The translations under genes were made by a program, and so were the position numbers. Below the pieces are notes generated by a model. The model did not search any database and was not told where the DNA came from. It worked only from the letters and a program-made list of their open reading frames with translations. DNA of 64,000 bases from Jaltomata sinuosa. Its lineage: Eukaryota > Streptophyta > Magnoliopsida > Solanales > Solanaceae. Location: the NCBI GenBank assembly GCA_003996215.1, contig QJPP01007526.1, positions 1,736,001 to 1,800,000 of the forward strand, written 5' to 3'. Shown in pieces: positions 1 to 10,939 of the stretch (position 1 is the first letter of the stretch; every line of letters begins with the position of its first letter).

Positions 1-1
1 A

Positions 2-781
2 AGGTTCAACATGAATAATGTTAAGGTTGTCAGTACACCTTTAGCTATGCACTTCAAGTTGAGCACGAAAGAGTGTCCTTCCAGTGATGATGAGAAGGAA
101 GATATGAAGAAAGTTCCTTATGCTTCAGCTGTTGGTAGTTTAATGTATGCAATGATTTGTACAAGACCAGATATTGCTCATGCTGTTGGTATTATTAGCC
201 GTTTTCTTTCTAATTCGGGAAGAGAACATTGGAATGCTGTGAAGTGGATCATGAGATATCTTTGTGGAACTTCTAGTCTGAGTTTGTGTTTTGGTACAGG
301 GAAGCCTATTCTTTATGGTTATACTGATTCAGACATGGCTGGTGATGTTGATACTCGCAAGTCTACTTCAGGGTACTTGGTTACTTTTGCAGGGGGAGCT
401 GTGTCTTGGCAATCTAGGTTGCAAAAATGTGTTGCTCTATCTACTACAGAAGCTGAGCTTATTGCTGCCGTTGAAGCTTGTAAAGAGTTGCTCTGGATGA
501 AGAGATTCTTGGGGGAACTTGGTTGTGCTCAAGAGAGGTATGTGCTTTATTGCGACAGTCAAAGTGCTATACATCTTGGCAAGAATTCTACATTCCATGG
601 TCGGTCTAAACACATTGATGTGAGATACCATTGGATTCGAGATGTGTTGGATTCTAAGTTGCTTGAACTTGAGAAGATTCATACGGATGATAATGGTTCC
701 GATATGATGACTAAAGCTTTGCCAAGATGGAAATTTGAAGATTGTTGCATGATCGCCGGGATGGCGGTCTCCTCCACATAG
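2..781 (+). CDS. Tnt1-type copia Pol, C-terminal end (RT tail and RNase H), cut by window edge
   Basis: The frame is open from base 2 to the stop at 779-781, so the ATG at 11 is internal and the protein begins outside the window. About 256 residues after that ATG show the end of a copia reverse transcriptase (AVGSLMYAM, CTRPDIAHAVG) followed by an RNase H domain. RNase H acidic residues are visible as D106 in YTDSDMAGD, E147 in STTEAE and D182 in YCDSQSA, and the normal copia ending (KHIDVRYHWIRD, MMTKALP) is present. The enzyme would copy element RNA and degrade the RNA strand in cytoplasmic virus-like particles. No stop or frameshift is seen in the visible part. A purine-rich tract and an LTR follow directly. 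The close likeness to Tnt1-type elements is from family knowledge; I could not check the rest of the element. Confidence 0.9.
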   Translation, partial: RFNMNNVKVVSTPLAMHFKLSTKECPSSDDEKEDMKKVPYASAVGSLMYAMICTRPDIAHAVGIISRFLSNSGREHWNAVKWIMRYLCGTSSLSLCFGTGKPILYGYTDSDMAGDVDTRKSTSGYLVTFAGGAVSWQSRLQKCVALSTTEAELIAAVEACKELLWMKRFLGELGCAQERYVLYCDSQSAIHLGKNSTFHGRSKHIDVRYHWIRDVLDSKLLELEKIHTDDNGSDMMTKALPRWKFEDCCMIAGMAVSST

Positions 782-783
782 TC

Positions 784-797
784 GTGAGGGGGAGAAT
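784..797 (+). other. Polypurine tract of the copia element
   Basis: A G-rich purine run (GTGAGGGGGAGAA) lies just after the Pol stop and directly before the TGTTGGGG that opens the LTR. This is the standard plus-strand priming site position in LTR retrotransposons. Confidence 0.75.
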
Positions 798-1536
798 TGT
801 TGGGGTTATGGGTCTTTTTCCCTTCCTATGTGGATAAATAAAGCTCAATTTGGACCAACCACTTTTGCCCATAGGCCCAATTCTATGGGGCATATATATA
901 GACCTTTTTTAGGTCTTATTTCATAATCCACATAATATTTTTCAGCAGCCACACATAGAGAGAAAGAGCAGATTTTCGCACCCAATTTCAGCCCTAAATT
1001 GCCAACTTCAAATTGCGATTCCCGCTTCGTTTCTTATCCGATTGATCTGATTTTTGGACAGCTTGTTCCTCTCATCTCAATCTTTGATTAGAAACTGACA
1101 GAGTTGGATTTGGTATCCCGTAGCTCCAGTTTTGCATCCGTGAACAGTAGCTGCGTTTTTCGGTGCTTTTGCTCCTTTTATTCTCTTGTTTTTGGTGTTG
1201 TGATTTATGTAGTGTTGCTCGTTTGTTGGCACTTCTTTGGTGGCCATTTTGGAGAACATTATTGTAACTCTTGGTGATTATAGTGGAGGTTTTGGTCCCG
1301 TGGTTTTTACTCTTCACACCGAAGGGGTTTTTCACGTAAAGCTTGGTGTCTCGTGTGATTGATTTATTTTGTCTTGTCGTATTTCTTTTGGTTGATATAC
1401 TTGCTGCCTTATTACCATTGTGCTTGGTTTGTTTGTCTTCTCTTGGTTCAAATTGAAAGGGAAAAGTTTAGACTTGGGTATTCTTCCGCTGCTACCCTGT
1501 TGTGCATTCTTTGTTAGTGCCTTGCCTTTCCTAACA
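798..1536 (+). repeat. 3' LTR of the copia element (3' boundary uncertain)
   Basis: The LTR starts TGTTGGGG right after the polypurine tract. It contains a TATA-like CATATATATAG around 890-900, as expected for a U3 promoter. The proposed end at 1536 is CCTAACA, giving TGTT...AACA ends, but no 5' LTR or 5' target duplication is in the window to confirm it; the true end could lie anywhere between about 1400 and 1540. Confidence 0.5.
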
Positions 1537-1667
1537 AAAAGAAACTGTGCTAGCCAACTGCTGCTACTCTCCTATCATTCTCCTTCGCATTATAAGCCCC
1601 CCCTCGTGCCATAGTATCTTCAATCTACTTCATATCCTTACAAGTTACAAGTGTGCTTTCTATATAG

Positions 1668-1788
1668 CTACTCCTTCATTCTTTGTATGATCTCAAAGAC
1701 TATCTGCTTACTACCTCTTTGTAGTCTAATCACCTTATGATTCCAAAGAGCCTCATTTCGTGCCCTCCATGTCTGGTATATTACTGCA
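1668..1788 (-). pseudogene. C-terminal tail of a LINE ORF2, separated from its body by the CACTA element
   Basis: Read on the minus strand from the CACTA left flank, the frame gives the typical end of a plant L1-type LINE protein (VIYQTWRARNEALWNH) and stops with TAG at 1668-1670. On the other side of the CACTA element (from 13699 upward) the same frame carries the zinc-knuckle part of the same protein. When the 3-bp target duplication is counted once, the frame is continuous across the insertion, so the CACTA element landed inside this LINE reading frame. Bases about 1537-1667 are probably the LINE 3' UTR. LINE proteins of this kind nick DNA and reverse-transcribe their own RNA at the nick; this copy is dead. 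Confidence 0.75.
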
Positions 1789-1791
1789 GCA

Positions 1792-1804
1792 CACTACTAA
1801 AAAA
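1792..1804 (+). repeat. CACTA left terminal inverted repeat
   Basis: CACTACTAAAAAA, identical to the reverse complement of the right end. The preceding GCA is one copy of the target duplication. Confidence 0.95.
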
Positions 1805-2660
1805 CTGTCAATACCAAACTCCAAATTACCGATCTTCTATGGAAGTCGGTAATTTTCGACCTCCGGAGGTCGGTATTGTTATAAAAAATAAAAATTTATT
1901 TTGTTTTCTTAAGAAAATCGATTTCAAGATGTCGATTTATTTGGCAAAAAATTGCGGGAAAATCAAATACCAACCTTCGATGGTCGGAAATTTTCCCGGA
2001 AAAAATAAATTTAAGAAAAACCGATCTCTTATAGTCGGTATCGAATTAATAAATAAAAAATAATATTTTAATTTATCTAAATTAAATAAAAAAAAGAAAA
2101 AAAAGAAATATTTTTAATAACTTTTAAATAAACCATTTTCCGGAGGACGGTTGTTTCTAAAATAAAAAACAAAATAAATAAATTAATACCGACTTCCTGA
2201 TGTCGGTAATATTTACTTAATAAATTTTATTTTCATTAAATTATTCTCATAGTGACTTCCAGAAGTCGGTATTTTTATTTTTATTTAATTATTTTTATTA
2301 GGATCGACCTCCAGTGGTCGGTATTTGATTAGAAAATTAAGAATATAATTTAATTTTATCTCAATTAAAAATATAAAAAACTACAAAATAATATTTTCAA
2401 TTAATTTTAAATAAAGCGTCCTTCGGAAGACGGTTTTATGTAAAATAAAAAATAAAAATAATATTAATACCGACCTTTGAAGGTCGGTATTATTTATTTA
2501 ACGTAATTAATTTTATTTTTATTAAAATTAAAGGTAATACCGTCCTCCGAAAGTCGGTATTTTTAATTTTATTTAATTATTTTGAATAAAATCGACCTTC
2601 GGATGTTGGTATTACCTTTAAAATATTTTTAATAATCACTATTTTCCTATTGTGTATAAC
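1805..2660. repeat. Left subterminal palindromic repeats of the CACTA element
   Basis: About 13 copies of a short palindrome of the form ACCGACYT-CNNGA-AGTCGGT, spaced roughly 30-120 bp and separated by AT-rich filler (examples near 1857, 2020, 2187, 2302, 2467, 2537 and 2590). Two more copies lie at about 3989-4010 and 4051-4072. In En/Spm-type elements such repeats are the binding sites for TnpA; that role here is inferred. Confidence 0.8.
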
Positions 2661-2664
2661 ACTA

Positions 2665-2861
2665 AGGGGTCGTTTGGTAGCTAGTTAAAGTTATGTAGGT
2701 ATTAGTAATGTAGGGATTAGTTATGAGGGAATCTATGTATTATTTATACATGTATTAGTTATGCAGGGATTAGTTATTCATGTATTAATTATACAAGTAT
2801 TACTTATTCCACCTTCTATATCCTGTATAAGATAATACATAGATTCCCTCATAACTTATAC
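2665..2861. mobile_element. Truncated MITE inside the CACTA element
   Basis: Starts AGGGGTCGTTTGGTAGC, a common start for plant DNA-element termini. Its arms form a hairpin: ATGAGGGAATCTATGTATTA near 2724 is reversed at about 2835-2855. The matching right terminus (ACCAAACGACCCCT) is absent; a tandem repeat array begins instead. Confidence 0.5.
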
Positions 2862-2904
2862 ATCGTCTTGAATATACATATGTCTCGTCTAGTGATGTAT
2901 ATAC

Positions 2905-2939
<35 letters not shown>

Positions 2940-3950
2940 GTATTCAAAAGCTAATTAACCGATCGATAATCCATATCCAAATACGTAGTATGGAATACGT
3001 TGTATATTACGTACATATGAGTTAATATACGATCATTGAGAAATGTAATTAACCAAGTCCTATATATTATATATAATGATCCATCGTCTTGAATATATGT
3101 CTCGTCTAGTGATGTACGTATATACATAGTACGTATTCAAAAGCTAATTAACCAATCGATATATAATCCATATCCAAGTAGTATGGAATATGTTGTATAT
3201 TAATGATCAGTCGTCTTGAATATATCTCTCGTCGAGTGATGTACGTATATATATAGTACGTATTCAAAAGCTAATTAACTAATCAATAATCCATCCAAGC
3301 AGTGGAATACCATTGTATTACGTACACACGAGGTAATATACGATTGTTGAGTAATGTAAATAACCAAGTCCTATATATATAGTAATGATCTGTCGTCTTG
3401 AATATATATTTTTTTGTGTCGATATTGTACGTATATATATAGTACGTATTCAAAAGCTAATTAACCAATCGATAATCCATCCAAGTAGTATGGAATACAT
3501 TGTATTACGTACATATATGAGGTAATATACGATCGTTGAGTAATATAATTAATCAAGTCCGATCCTATATATTAATGGTCCATCGTCTTGAATATATATG
3601 TCTCGTCTTTAGTGATGTACATATATATATATAGTACATATATTCAAAAGCTAATTAATTAACTAATCGATAATTCATCCAAGTAGTGGAATACGTTGTA
3701 TTATGTACATATGAGGTAATATACGATCGTTAAGTAATGTAATTAACCAAGTCCTATATATTACTGGTCCATCGTCTTGAATATGTGTCTCGTCTAGTGA
3801 TGTACATATATAGTACGTATTCAAAAGCTAATTAATTAATCGATCGATAATCCATCCAAGTAGTATGGAATACAATGTATAGTAATATAATCGTTGAGTA
3901 ATGTAATGAATCAATAATATATCCGAGTTTATGAAATACGTTGATGATTA
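2861..3950. repeat. Six-copy tandem repeat, about 185-bp unit
   Basis: Units start with CATCGTCTTGAATATAT (or a close variant) at 2861, 3082, 3209, 3390, 3581 and 3770. Each then carries CTCGTCTAGTGATG, AGTACGTATTCAAAAGCTAATTAA and ATCCAAGTAGTATGGAATAC blocks. Spacings are 221, 127, 181, 191 and 189 bp, so one copy is shortened. Rich in GTACGTATATAT palindromes. No coding potential. Confidence 0.85.
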
Positions 3951-4084
3951 AATAATTTTTATTAATTATTTTAATTTTTTTTAATAAAACCGACCTCAAA
4001 TGGTCGGTTTTATCAAAAAATACTTTATTAAAATTTATTTTTTTTAGTAAAACCGACCACAGTTGATCGGTTTTTTAATATTTT

Positions 4085-4379
4085 TTTTTTAATTTCTTTT
4101 ACCTAAAAACCCTAACATTCACACACACCCTAACTACACACTCTCTCTCCCCGACGGCTAACCCCTCCACCATCACCCTCACACACCCTCACACACCCCT
4201 CCCTCTGGTGCACCCCTCCCTCCGGCGTCCCCCCTCCTCCGCCCCCCGTGTGCTGCTGCCGCTACTGGTCCTGTCCTTGCTGCTGTCGCTGCTGGTCGTT
4301 GTTGCTGTCGCCTGCCACTGGTCCTTGCTGCTGCCGCTTGTCGTCGTCGTTGTTGCTGCTTCGGTGGGGGTCCATCAAG
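4085..4379 (+). other. Probable non-coding first exon of the CACTA transposase genes
   Basis: A sharp GC-rich, pyrimidine-rich island (CA and CT repeats, then CTGCTGCCGCT-type triplets) ends in CATCAAG followed by a consensus splice donor GTAAGTAA at 4380. The composition change and strong donor suggest the start of the transposase transcript. I see no convincing long ORF in it and cannot place the start site. Confidence 0.5.
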
Positions 4380-4386
4380 GTAAGTA

Positions 4387-4600
4387 ATTTTAATTTACTT
4401 GTTAATTAATTATAGTTATTAAATTAGGGTTTATCATTGTTAATTTTAGTTACTAAATTAGGATTTATCATTTAACTAGGACTTATCATTGTTAATTTTA
4501 GTTACTAAATTAGGATTTATCATTTAACTAGGACTTATCATTGTTAATTTTAGTTACTAAATTAGGATTTATCATTTAATTAGGGTTTATTATTGTTAAT
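4387..4600. repeat. 52-bp tandem repeat, about 4 copies
   Basis: Unit GTTAATTTTAGTTACTAAAT...ACTTATCATT begins at 4439, 4491 and 4543 (exact 52-bp period), with a diverged copy just upstream. Confidence 0.8.
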
Positions 4601-4840
4601 TAGTTTATCAGATATGGTGGATGTGAACTAGTGAATTTAAATAGTGAAGTAGTGAATTGAAAATGTGAACTAGTGACTTAGAATAGTGAAGTATAATGAC
4701 TTGAAATTATGAACAAGTTACTTAAAATAGTGAAGTATAGTGAGTTCAAATTGTGAAGTAGTGACTTGTAATGAATTGGAATAGGAAACTTAGTCTTTAA
4801 TTTAGTTTATTTAATTATTAGCGTGATAATGTGTTTGCTT

Positions 4841-5168
4841 AGCATAAGTGTCAACACTAGTTGATCCTATTAATGACAAAATTAATTTTCTTACAAGATC
4901 AATTTATGTCCACCTAGTATTGACACTTAGTCTTTAATTTGGTTATAATGTAGTTGATTAGCATAAGTGTCAACACTAGTTGATCCTATTGATAAAATTA
5001 ATTTTCTTGCAAGATCAATTTGTGTTCATCTAGTGTTGACACTTAGTCTTTAATTTGGTTATAATGTGGCTGATTAGTATAAGTGCCAAGACTAATTGAT
5101 CCTATTGATGACAAAATTGATTTTCTTGCAAGATCAATTTGTGTCCATCTAGTGTTGACACTTAGTAC
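4841..5168. repeat. Three-copy 116-119 bp repeat with internal inverted arms
   Basis: Copies start at about 4843, 4961 and 5077. In each, AAGTGTCAACACTAG near the start is reversed as CTAGTGTTGACACTT near the end, and TTGATC/GATCAA pairs lie inside, so every copy could fold into a hairpin. Confidence 0.8.
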
Positions 5169-5459
5169 TAATTAGCATCCTTGGGTTGGGTTTTATTAGC
5201 TTGGCATCCCAGACCTTGTCTGCTTTATGGTTGTAGTATTCATTTTAGTTGGTAGTATTACCCTTGTGGCCCTGTGTGGCCTTGATTATGCCTCTGGACC
5301 ATAGATTGTGAGTTATTTGAGAATATTCGTGAGTCCCGGACATCGATATGTCGATTATAGAGCTGGTTATGTATGTTGTAGAGCGATTGGAGCCTGTGCA
5401 GGGCCGATAGGCTTATTTGTGAACCGTTGGGCTGCTGATTGTGTTTGGCACATCATTAT

Positions 5460-6420
5460 CATGCATATAAACTGAAATTATGAACTAGTGACTTAAAATT
5501 GTGAAATTTAGTAAGTTGAAATTGTGAACTAGTGACTTAAAATAAGTAAAGTGTAGTTAGTTGTTAGTTGAAATTTTGAACTAGTGACTTACAATAGTGA
5601 AGTGTATTAAGTTAAAATTTTGAACTAGTGACTTAAAATAAGTAAAGTGTAGTTAGTTGTTAGTTGAAATTTTGAACTAGTGGCTTAAAATTGTGAAGTT
5701 TAGTAAGTTGAAATTTTGAACTAGTGACTTAAAATAAGTAAAGTGTAGTTAGTTGTTAGTTGAAATTTTGAACTAGTGACTTAAAATTGCGAAGTTTAGT
5801 AAGTTGAAATTTTGAACTAGTGACTTAAAATTGTGAAGTTTAGTAAGTTAAAATTGTGAACTAGTGACTTAAAATTGTGAAGTTTAGTAAGTTGAAATTG
5901 TGAACTAGTGACTTAAAATTGTGAAGTGTAGTAAGTTGAAATTTTGAACTAGTGACTTAAAATAAGTAAAGTGTAGTTTGTATTAAGTTAAAATTTTGAA
6001 CTAGTGACTTAAAATAAGTAAAGTGTAGTTAGTTGTTAGTTGAAATTGTGAACTAGTGACTTAAAATTGTGAAGTTTAGTAAGTTGAAATTTTAAACTAG
6101 TGACTTAAAATTGTGAAGTGTAGTAAGTTGAAATTGTGAACTAGTGACTTAAAATAAGTAAAGTGTAGTTAGTTGTTAGTTGAAATTTTGAACTAGTGAC
6201 TTAAAATAGTGAAGTGTATTAAGTTAAAATTTTGAACTAGTGACATAAAATAGGTAAAGTGTAGTTAGTTGTTAGTTGAAATTTTGAACTAGTGACTTAA
6301 AATTGTGAAGTTTAGTAAGTTAAAATTTTGAACTAGTGACTTAAAATAGTGAGGTATATTAAGTTAAAATTTTGAACTAGTGACTTAAAATAAGTAAACT
6401 GAAGTGTATTAAGTTAAAAC
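5460..6420. repeat. Minisatellite, about 20 copies of 44-57 bp
   Basis: The core GAACTAGTGACTTAAAAT recurs about 20 times. Two unit types alternate: a short one ending GTGAAGTTTAGTAAGTTGAAATT and a longer one with AAGTAAAGTGTAGTTAGTTGTTAGTTGAAATT. Four degenerate copies at 4620-4770 suggest the array once extended further. Bases 5169-5459 between arrays are unique sequence with no ORF. Confidence 0.9.
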
Positions 6421-6624
6421 TAATGTGATTTAGTTGTTGGAATTAGTTCAAATGTGATTCAATTAACCTTTAGTTTAACTTATTATTTGAAATAATATGG
6501 TTTAGTTGGTGAATTTAGTTGTTGAAATTATTTTAGAACTAGTTTAGAAATAATGTGATTTAGTTATTGAAATTAGTTCAAATATGGTTTAATTAAGCTC
6601 TAGTTTGATTTATTGTTTGTGTAG

Positions 6625-9600
6625 ATGGAACCTGATCGTAGTTGGATGTATAATAGAAACAATCCTGGTAGAGCGAGTATGATTCCGGAATTTGTAGAAG
6701 ATGTCACTCGTTTTATAAATCATGCAAAGACACTTGAGCCTTTTTTAACTTCAAAATTGATAAGGTGTCCTTGTATTAACAGTAGAAACATGAGATATCA
6801 AACAACAGAGAATGTTTCTATGCATCTTATGTTCAAGGATTTTAAATCAGGATATACAGTTTGGACTAGTCATGGTGAAGTTGATAGTAACATTAATAGG
6901 TTTAGTAACTTTTTTGTTGGTGAAAGTAGTAGATTTGCGGAACATAATTATGTCCAAGATTCTAGAATGCCGGTTATGATTCATGATGCTTTTGGGATGC
7001 ATTCCGATTTTGAATTTGGGGAAAATGTAGAAGAACTTCCCAATGAAGAAGCACACAATTTTTATGAACAATTGTGTGATGCTAGTCGTCCTTTCTTTGA
7101 GGGGAGTCCGCACTCTCAATTGTCTGTTGCAGTTAGATTGTTAAGTATCAAATCTGATTGGAATGTTGCTCAAGGAGCAATGGACTCTATGATAGACCTT
7201 ATGAATGAATTAGTTGGCCCCAATATAGAGGTTCCTGATTCTTACTATAATGCAAAAAGATTGGTTTCTAAGTTAGGACTCTCCTCGACCAGAATTGATT
7301 GTTATGAAAATGGTTGCATGTTATACTTTAAGGAGGATGTCAATCTAGAGTCATGTAAGTTCTTTGGACACCCTCGCTATAAGCGTGGTTCTAGTGGAAA
7401 GAAAATTACTATTAAGGCGATGCATTATTTACCTCTTATACCAAGGTTGAAGAGGTTGTATGCATCAAATAGCTCCGCTCCTCATATGAGATGGCACCGT
7501 AAAAATAGAAGACCACCTGGTGTCATGTGTCATCCATCAGACGGAGAGGCCTGGAAGCAATTTGATAGAACTTATCCAGATTTTGCAGCTGAACCAAGGA
7601 ATGTTAGGTTGGGTTTGTGTGTTGATGGTTTCACCCCTTTTTCAGTTGAGGCTGCACCATATTCATGTTGGCCTGTGTTTATTACACCGTATAATCTTCC
7701 ACCTGAGATGTGTATGACAAGTCCATATATATTTCTGAATTGTGTTATTCCTGGCCCGCGTAATCCAAAAGGTCTGATTGATGTGTACTTACAACCTTTG
7801 ATTGATGAGTTGAAACTGTTGTGGTCTGTGGAGGTTAAAACATGGGACATTTCTCGTAAATAAAATTTCAACTTGTGTGCTACCTTAATGTGGACTATTA
7901 ATAATTTTCCTGCCTATGGAATGTTGTCTGGGTGGATGACTGCTGGAAAGTTAGCTTGTCTCTACTGCATGGAAGATACTAAATCATTCACATTAAAACA
8001 TGGTCGACAAACTTCATGGTTTGATTTGTCACCGTCGGTTCTTGCCACCTAATCATGAGTTCAGGAGAATGAAATATGCATTTAGAAAGAATAAAACTGA
8101 ACTCAATGGTCCACCCCCAATATTAACAGGTCATGATATTTGGGAGAGGGTTCAAAATTTTCCAAAGGCTACCGAGGAATCACCATATAAATTCTATGGG
8201 TACGGTATTGCGCATAATTGGACTAAACAGACCATATTCTGGGAATTAACTTATTGGAAGGATAATCTACTCAGACATAATCTTGATGTCATGCATATTG
8301 AAAAAAATTATTTTGATAATCTGTTCAACACTGTAATGGATGTAACTGGCAAGACAAAAGATAATATTAAGGCTAGACTTGATTTACCGGAATACTGTAG
8401 ACAACCAGAGTTACATTTACAGGAGTCTGCCAACGAGAAGTTGCTTAAGCCCAAGGCCAGTTATTCATTCACAATGGAACATAAGCGGAAAATTTGTGAG
8501 TGGGTGCAGAGTTTAAAGATGCCAGATGGATATGCCTCCAATATGGAAAAGAGGGTTGACATGGAGCATGGAATCTTACATGGGATGAAAAGTCATGACT
8601 GTCACATTTTCATGGAACAATTACTTCCGATTGCTTTTAGTGGATTGCCTGAAAATATATGAAAACCAATGGCAGAGATCAGCTTATTCTTCAAAGACTT
8701 GTGTTCCAGCACATTGAGAGTAGAAAATCTGATTCAGATGGCTGAAAATATTGTTGTTATCAATAATAAGTTGGAGAAGATTCTTCCACCTGGGTTCTTC
8801 GATGTGATGGAACATCTTCCCATTCACCTTGTCCACGAAGCCTTACTGGGAGGTCCAGTTCAAAATAGGTGGATGTATCCTTATGAGCGATAAGTAACTA
8901 CAACACATTTATTCTTATTTCTTCAATTATATACATATCTAACGTAAAATTTTACAGCACCATTGGCAAGGCTAAAAGGAGTGTTAAGAACAAAAATAGG
9001 ATGGAATATCTTGCTAGAGAAACAACTCACTTTTATTCTTACTACTTTGATGATCAAGTGTCGTGCTTGAGAAACAGACCTAATCGATACGCTGATGCCG
9101 AGACTGATGCTGCAGTACAACCATTATCAATCTTCAATTAGCCGGTAAGGGTTCAAAAAGGCATAGATTGCGCATACTTACCGAAAAGGAGAAAAAATCT
9201 GCAGTGCTACATGTCTTGCTAAATTACCCAGAAGTTCAGCCCTTTTTAGAGTAAGAAAATTAAATACTTACACAATATATTCAACTCCGATTTCATTAAG
9301 AAATCTAACTATATTTTCAATGTGATACTACAGTTATTTTGTGCAGCTATATGGCCATGATCAAGTGTGTTTGTCATTTACAACGTGGTATACTGATTGG
9401 GTAAGTGTTATAATAAATACATAATAACAACAACGTATAGTACTCTTCCTTCTACTAACACTATTTTTAATTTACTAACCATATATAGGTCTATAATTCA
9501 GAAAATATCATCACATTTGATCAATTTTACAAGGATATTTATTGGGGACCGATTAAGTTCATACAATGTCCCAATATAATGTAAATGGTTTTAAATTTGC

Positions 9601-10231
9601 CACGAAGGAATACTCAAAGAATAGAAAAAATAATAATAGTGGTGTTTGGGTTAAAGGTGGCGATGAAAATCAAAATGAGAACGTTGATTATTTTGGCGTG
9701 CTACAGGAGATTTTAGAGGTGGAGTATTCTGGTTGGCCAATCAAAAGAATAGTACTTTTTTTATGCAAGTGGTTTGATCCAACCCCAAACAGAGGTACAA
9801 GAGAACTTAAGCAACATAACATCATTGAAGTCAAACACACTAGGGCTTATCAGGCTTATGATCCTTTTATTATTGCACAGAATGCTAAGCAAGTGTACTA
9901 TGCTCCTTATCCGTTGCGTAGGGACAAGTCTGATTGGTGGGTTGTAATCAAAACTAAGCCTATGGGGCGGGTGGCAGTTGAGAATGTGTTGGATGTTGCT
10001 TATCAAAACGAAATAGCAATTGTTCACCAAGAAGTGGACGTTGAGTTAGAAACCAACTTGGAGCATCCTGATCACATTTTAGAAGAAGTTAGTAGAGAAG
10101 AGTTAGAAGCGTTACCAAATGTCGGGGAGGATGAATCAACAGATGAAAAAGTTGAATGGGCAACTGAGGAGGAGACTTCCGAAAAGGATGAATGGATAGA
10201 TGGGGATGAAACTTCTGAAAAGGATAAATAG
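6625..10231 (+). pseudogene. TNP2-like CACTA transposase, broken
   Basis: The first ORF (6625-7863, 412 aa) opens with the transposase-associated N-terminal domain (DRSWMY...) and runs into the tnp2 transposase domain. An in-frame TAA at 7861 breaks it. The frame then continues to about 8026, where a 1-base shift moves it to the next frame (8000-8662). That part carries the tnp2 end (HNLDVMHIEKN) and the start of a DUF4218-like domain, and is cut by TGA at 8660 where the family has Trp. DUF4218 resumes at 8669-8893. A probable intron follows (8894-8955) whose donor reads GATAAGT rather than GGTAAGT. Homology continues with another shift near 9139, introns near 9253-9340 and 9400-9489, and a DUF4216-like domain in 9566-10231 ending in an acidic tail (TSEKDEW). 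The protein would cut the element ends in the nucleus. At least two stops and two shifts make it inactive. The start is chosen because the ATG follows a splice acceptor directly. Confidence 0.85.
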
Positions 10232-10939
10232 TAATTAGCATGTTGTATTCTTTAATTTTAATTATTGAATCCGAAGAGGATATTTCTTTTAATATTTACA
10301 GCCTTCTTAGATTTGTAAAATATAATCTTCAATTATAGTTCTTTAATCAAGAGTCATGTCTGAAGTTCTGAGCTATATCTCAGCCCTTATTAGTGACCAA
10401 ATATGTTTTGGTACTATACATATATAATATGATAGCATGTGTAATTATTCATGTGTTATATGTATCTAAAGGGAAATACATTGCCAATTAAAATACTTCA
10501 TAATCCATCAACATTAAAGAGAAAAAAAAGAAGACAAAAAAGAGAAGAATATTGTTCTAATGTGATACAGGAGCTCTACTCAAAAGGTAAAACAACTTAA
10601 GGAACTGCCATAACAATAGGACTATATTTATTCTTGTTTGCAGTTCATTATTGGTTCTCTTCTTTCTGTTGATTTAGATAACTGCAAATAATTTTAGGTT
10701 GGTACTGTCAAGCTGTCATATATGAGGAATAAATGAATACTAATAATTTTTTTTAATTTTGATCATTGTGTTTGTTGTTAAGTTTATTGTTCAAAATATT
10801 AGTAACCTGAGCATTTCTAAGTTAAGGTAGTTTTTTACTTTACAGTTTTAAGTTGTTGTTTTTAATTGGACCTTCATTTTAAGAGTTTTTCCTTTATAGT
10901 TCTATGTTTTTTCTTTTATCTTCACCTTCATTTTAATAG
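10232..10939. other. AT-rich spacer between the two CACTA genes
   Basis: No ORF or repeat. It ends in a pyrimidine-rich stretch and TTTTAATAG directly before the ATG of the TnpA-like gene, which reads as a splice acceptor. That would fit a TnpA transcript spliced from the common upstream exon, as known for En/Spm; here this is inference. Confidence 0.4.

Larger units (their letters stand above)
4380..6624 (+). other. Probable 2.2 kb first intron of the transposase gene, filled with tandem repeats
   Basis: Donor GTAAGTAA at 4380 and acceptor TTTGTGTAG ending at 6624, directly before the ATG of the TNP2-like ORF. Between them are four separate repeat families listed as separate entries. No ORF. 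Intron status is inferred from splice signals only. Confidence 0.5.

Noticed and set aside
5460..6420. Regularly repeated array considered as CRISPR
   Set aside because: Units are direct tandem repeats without unique spacers, within a plant transposon intron.
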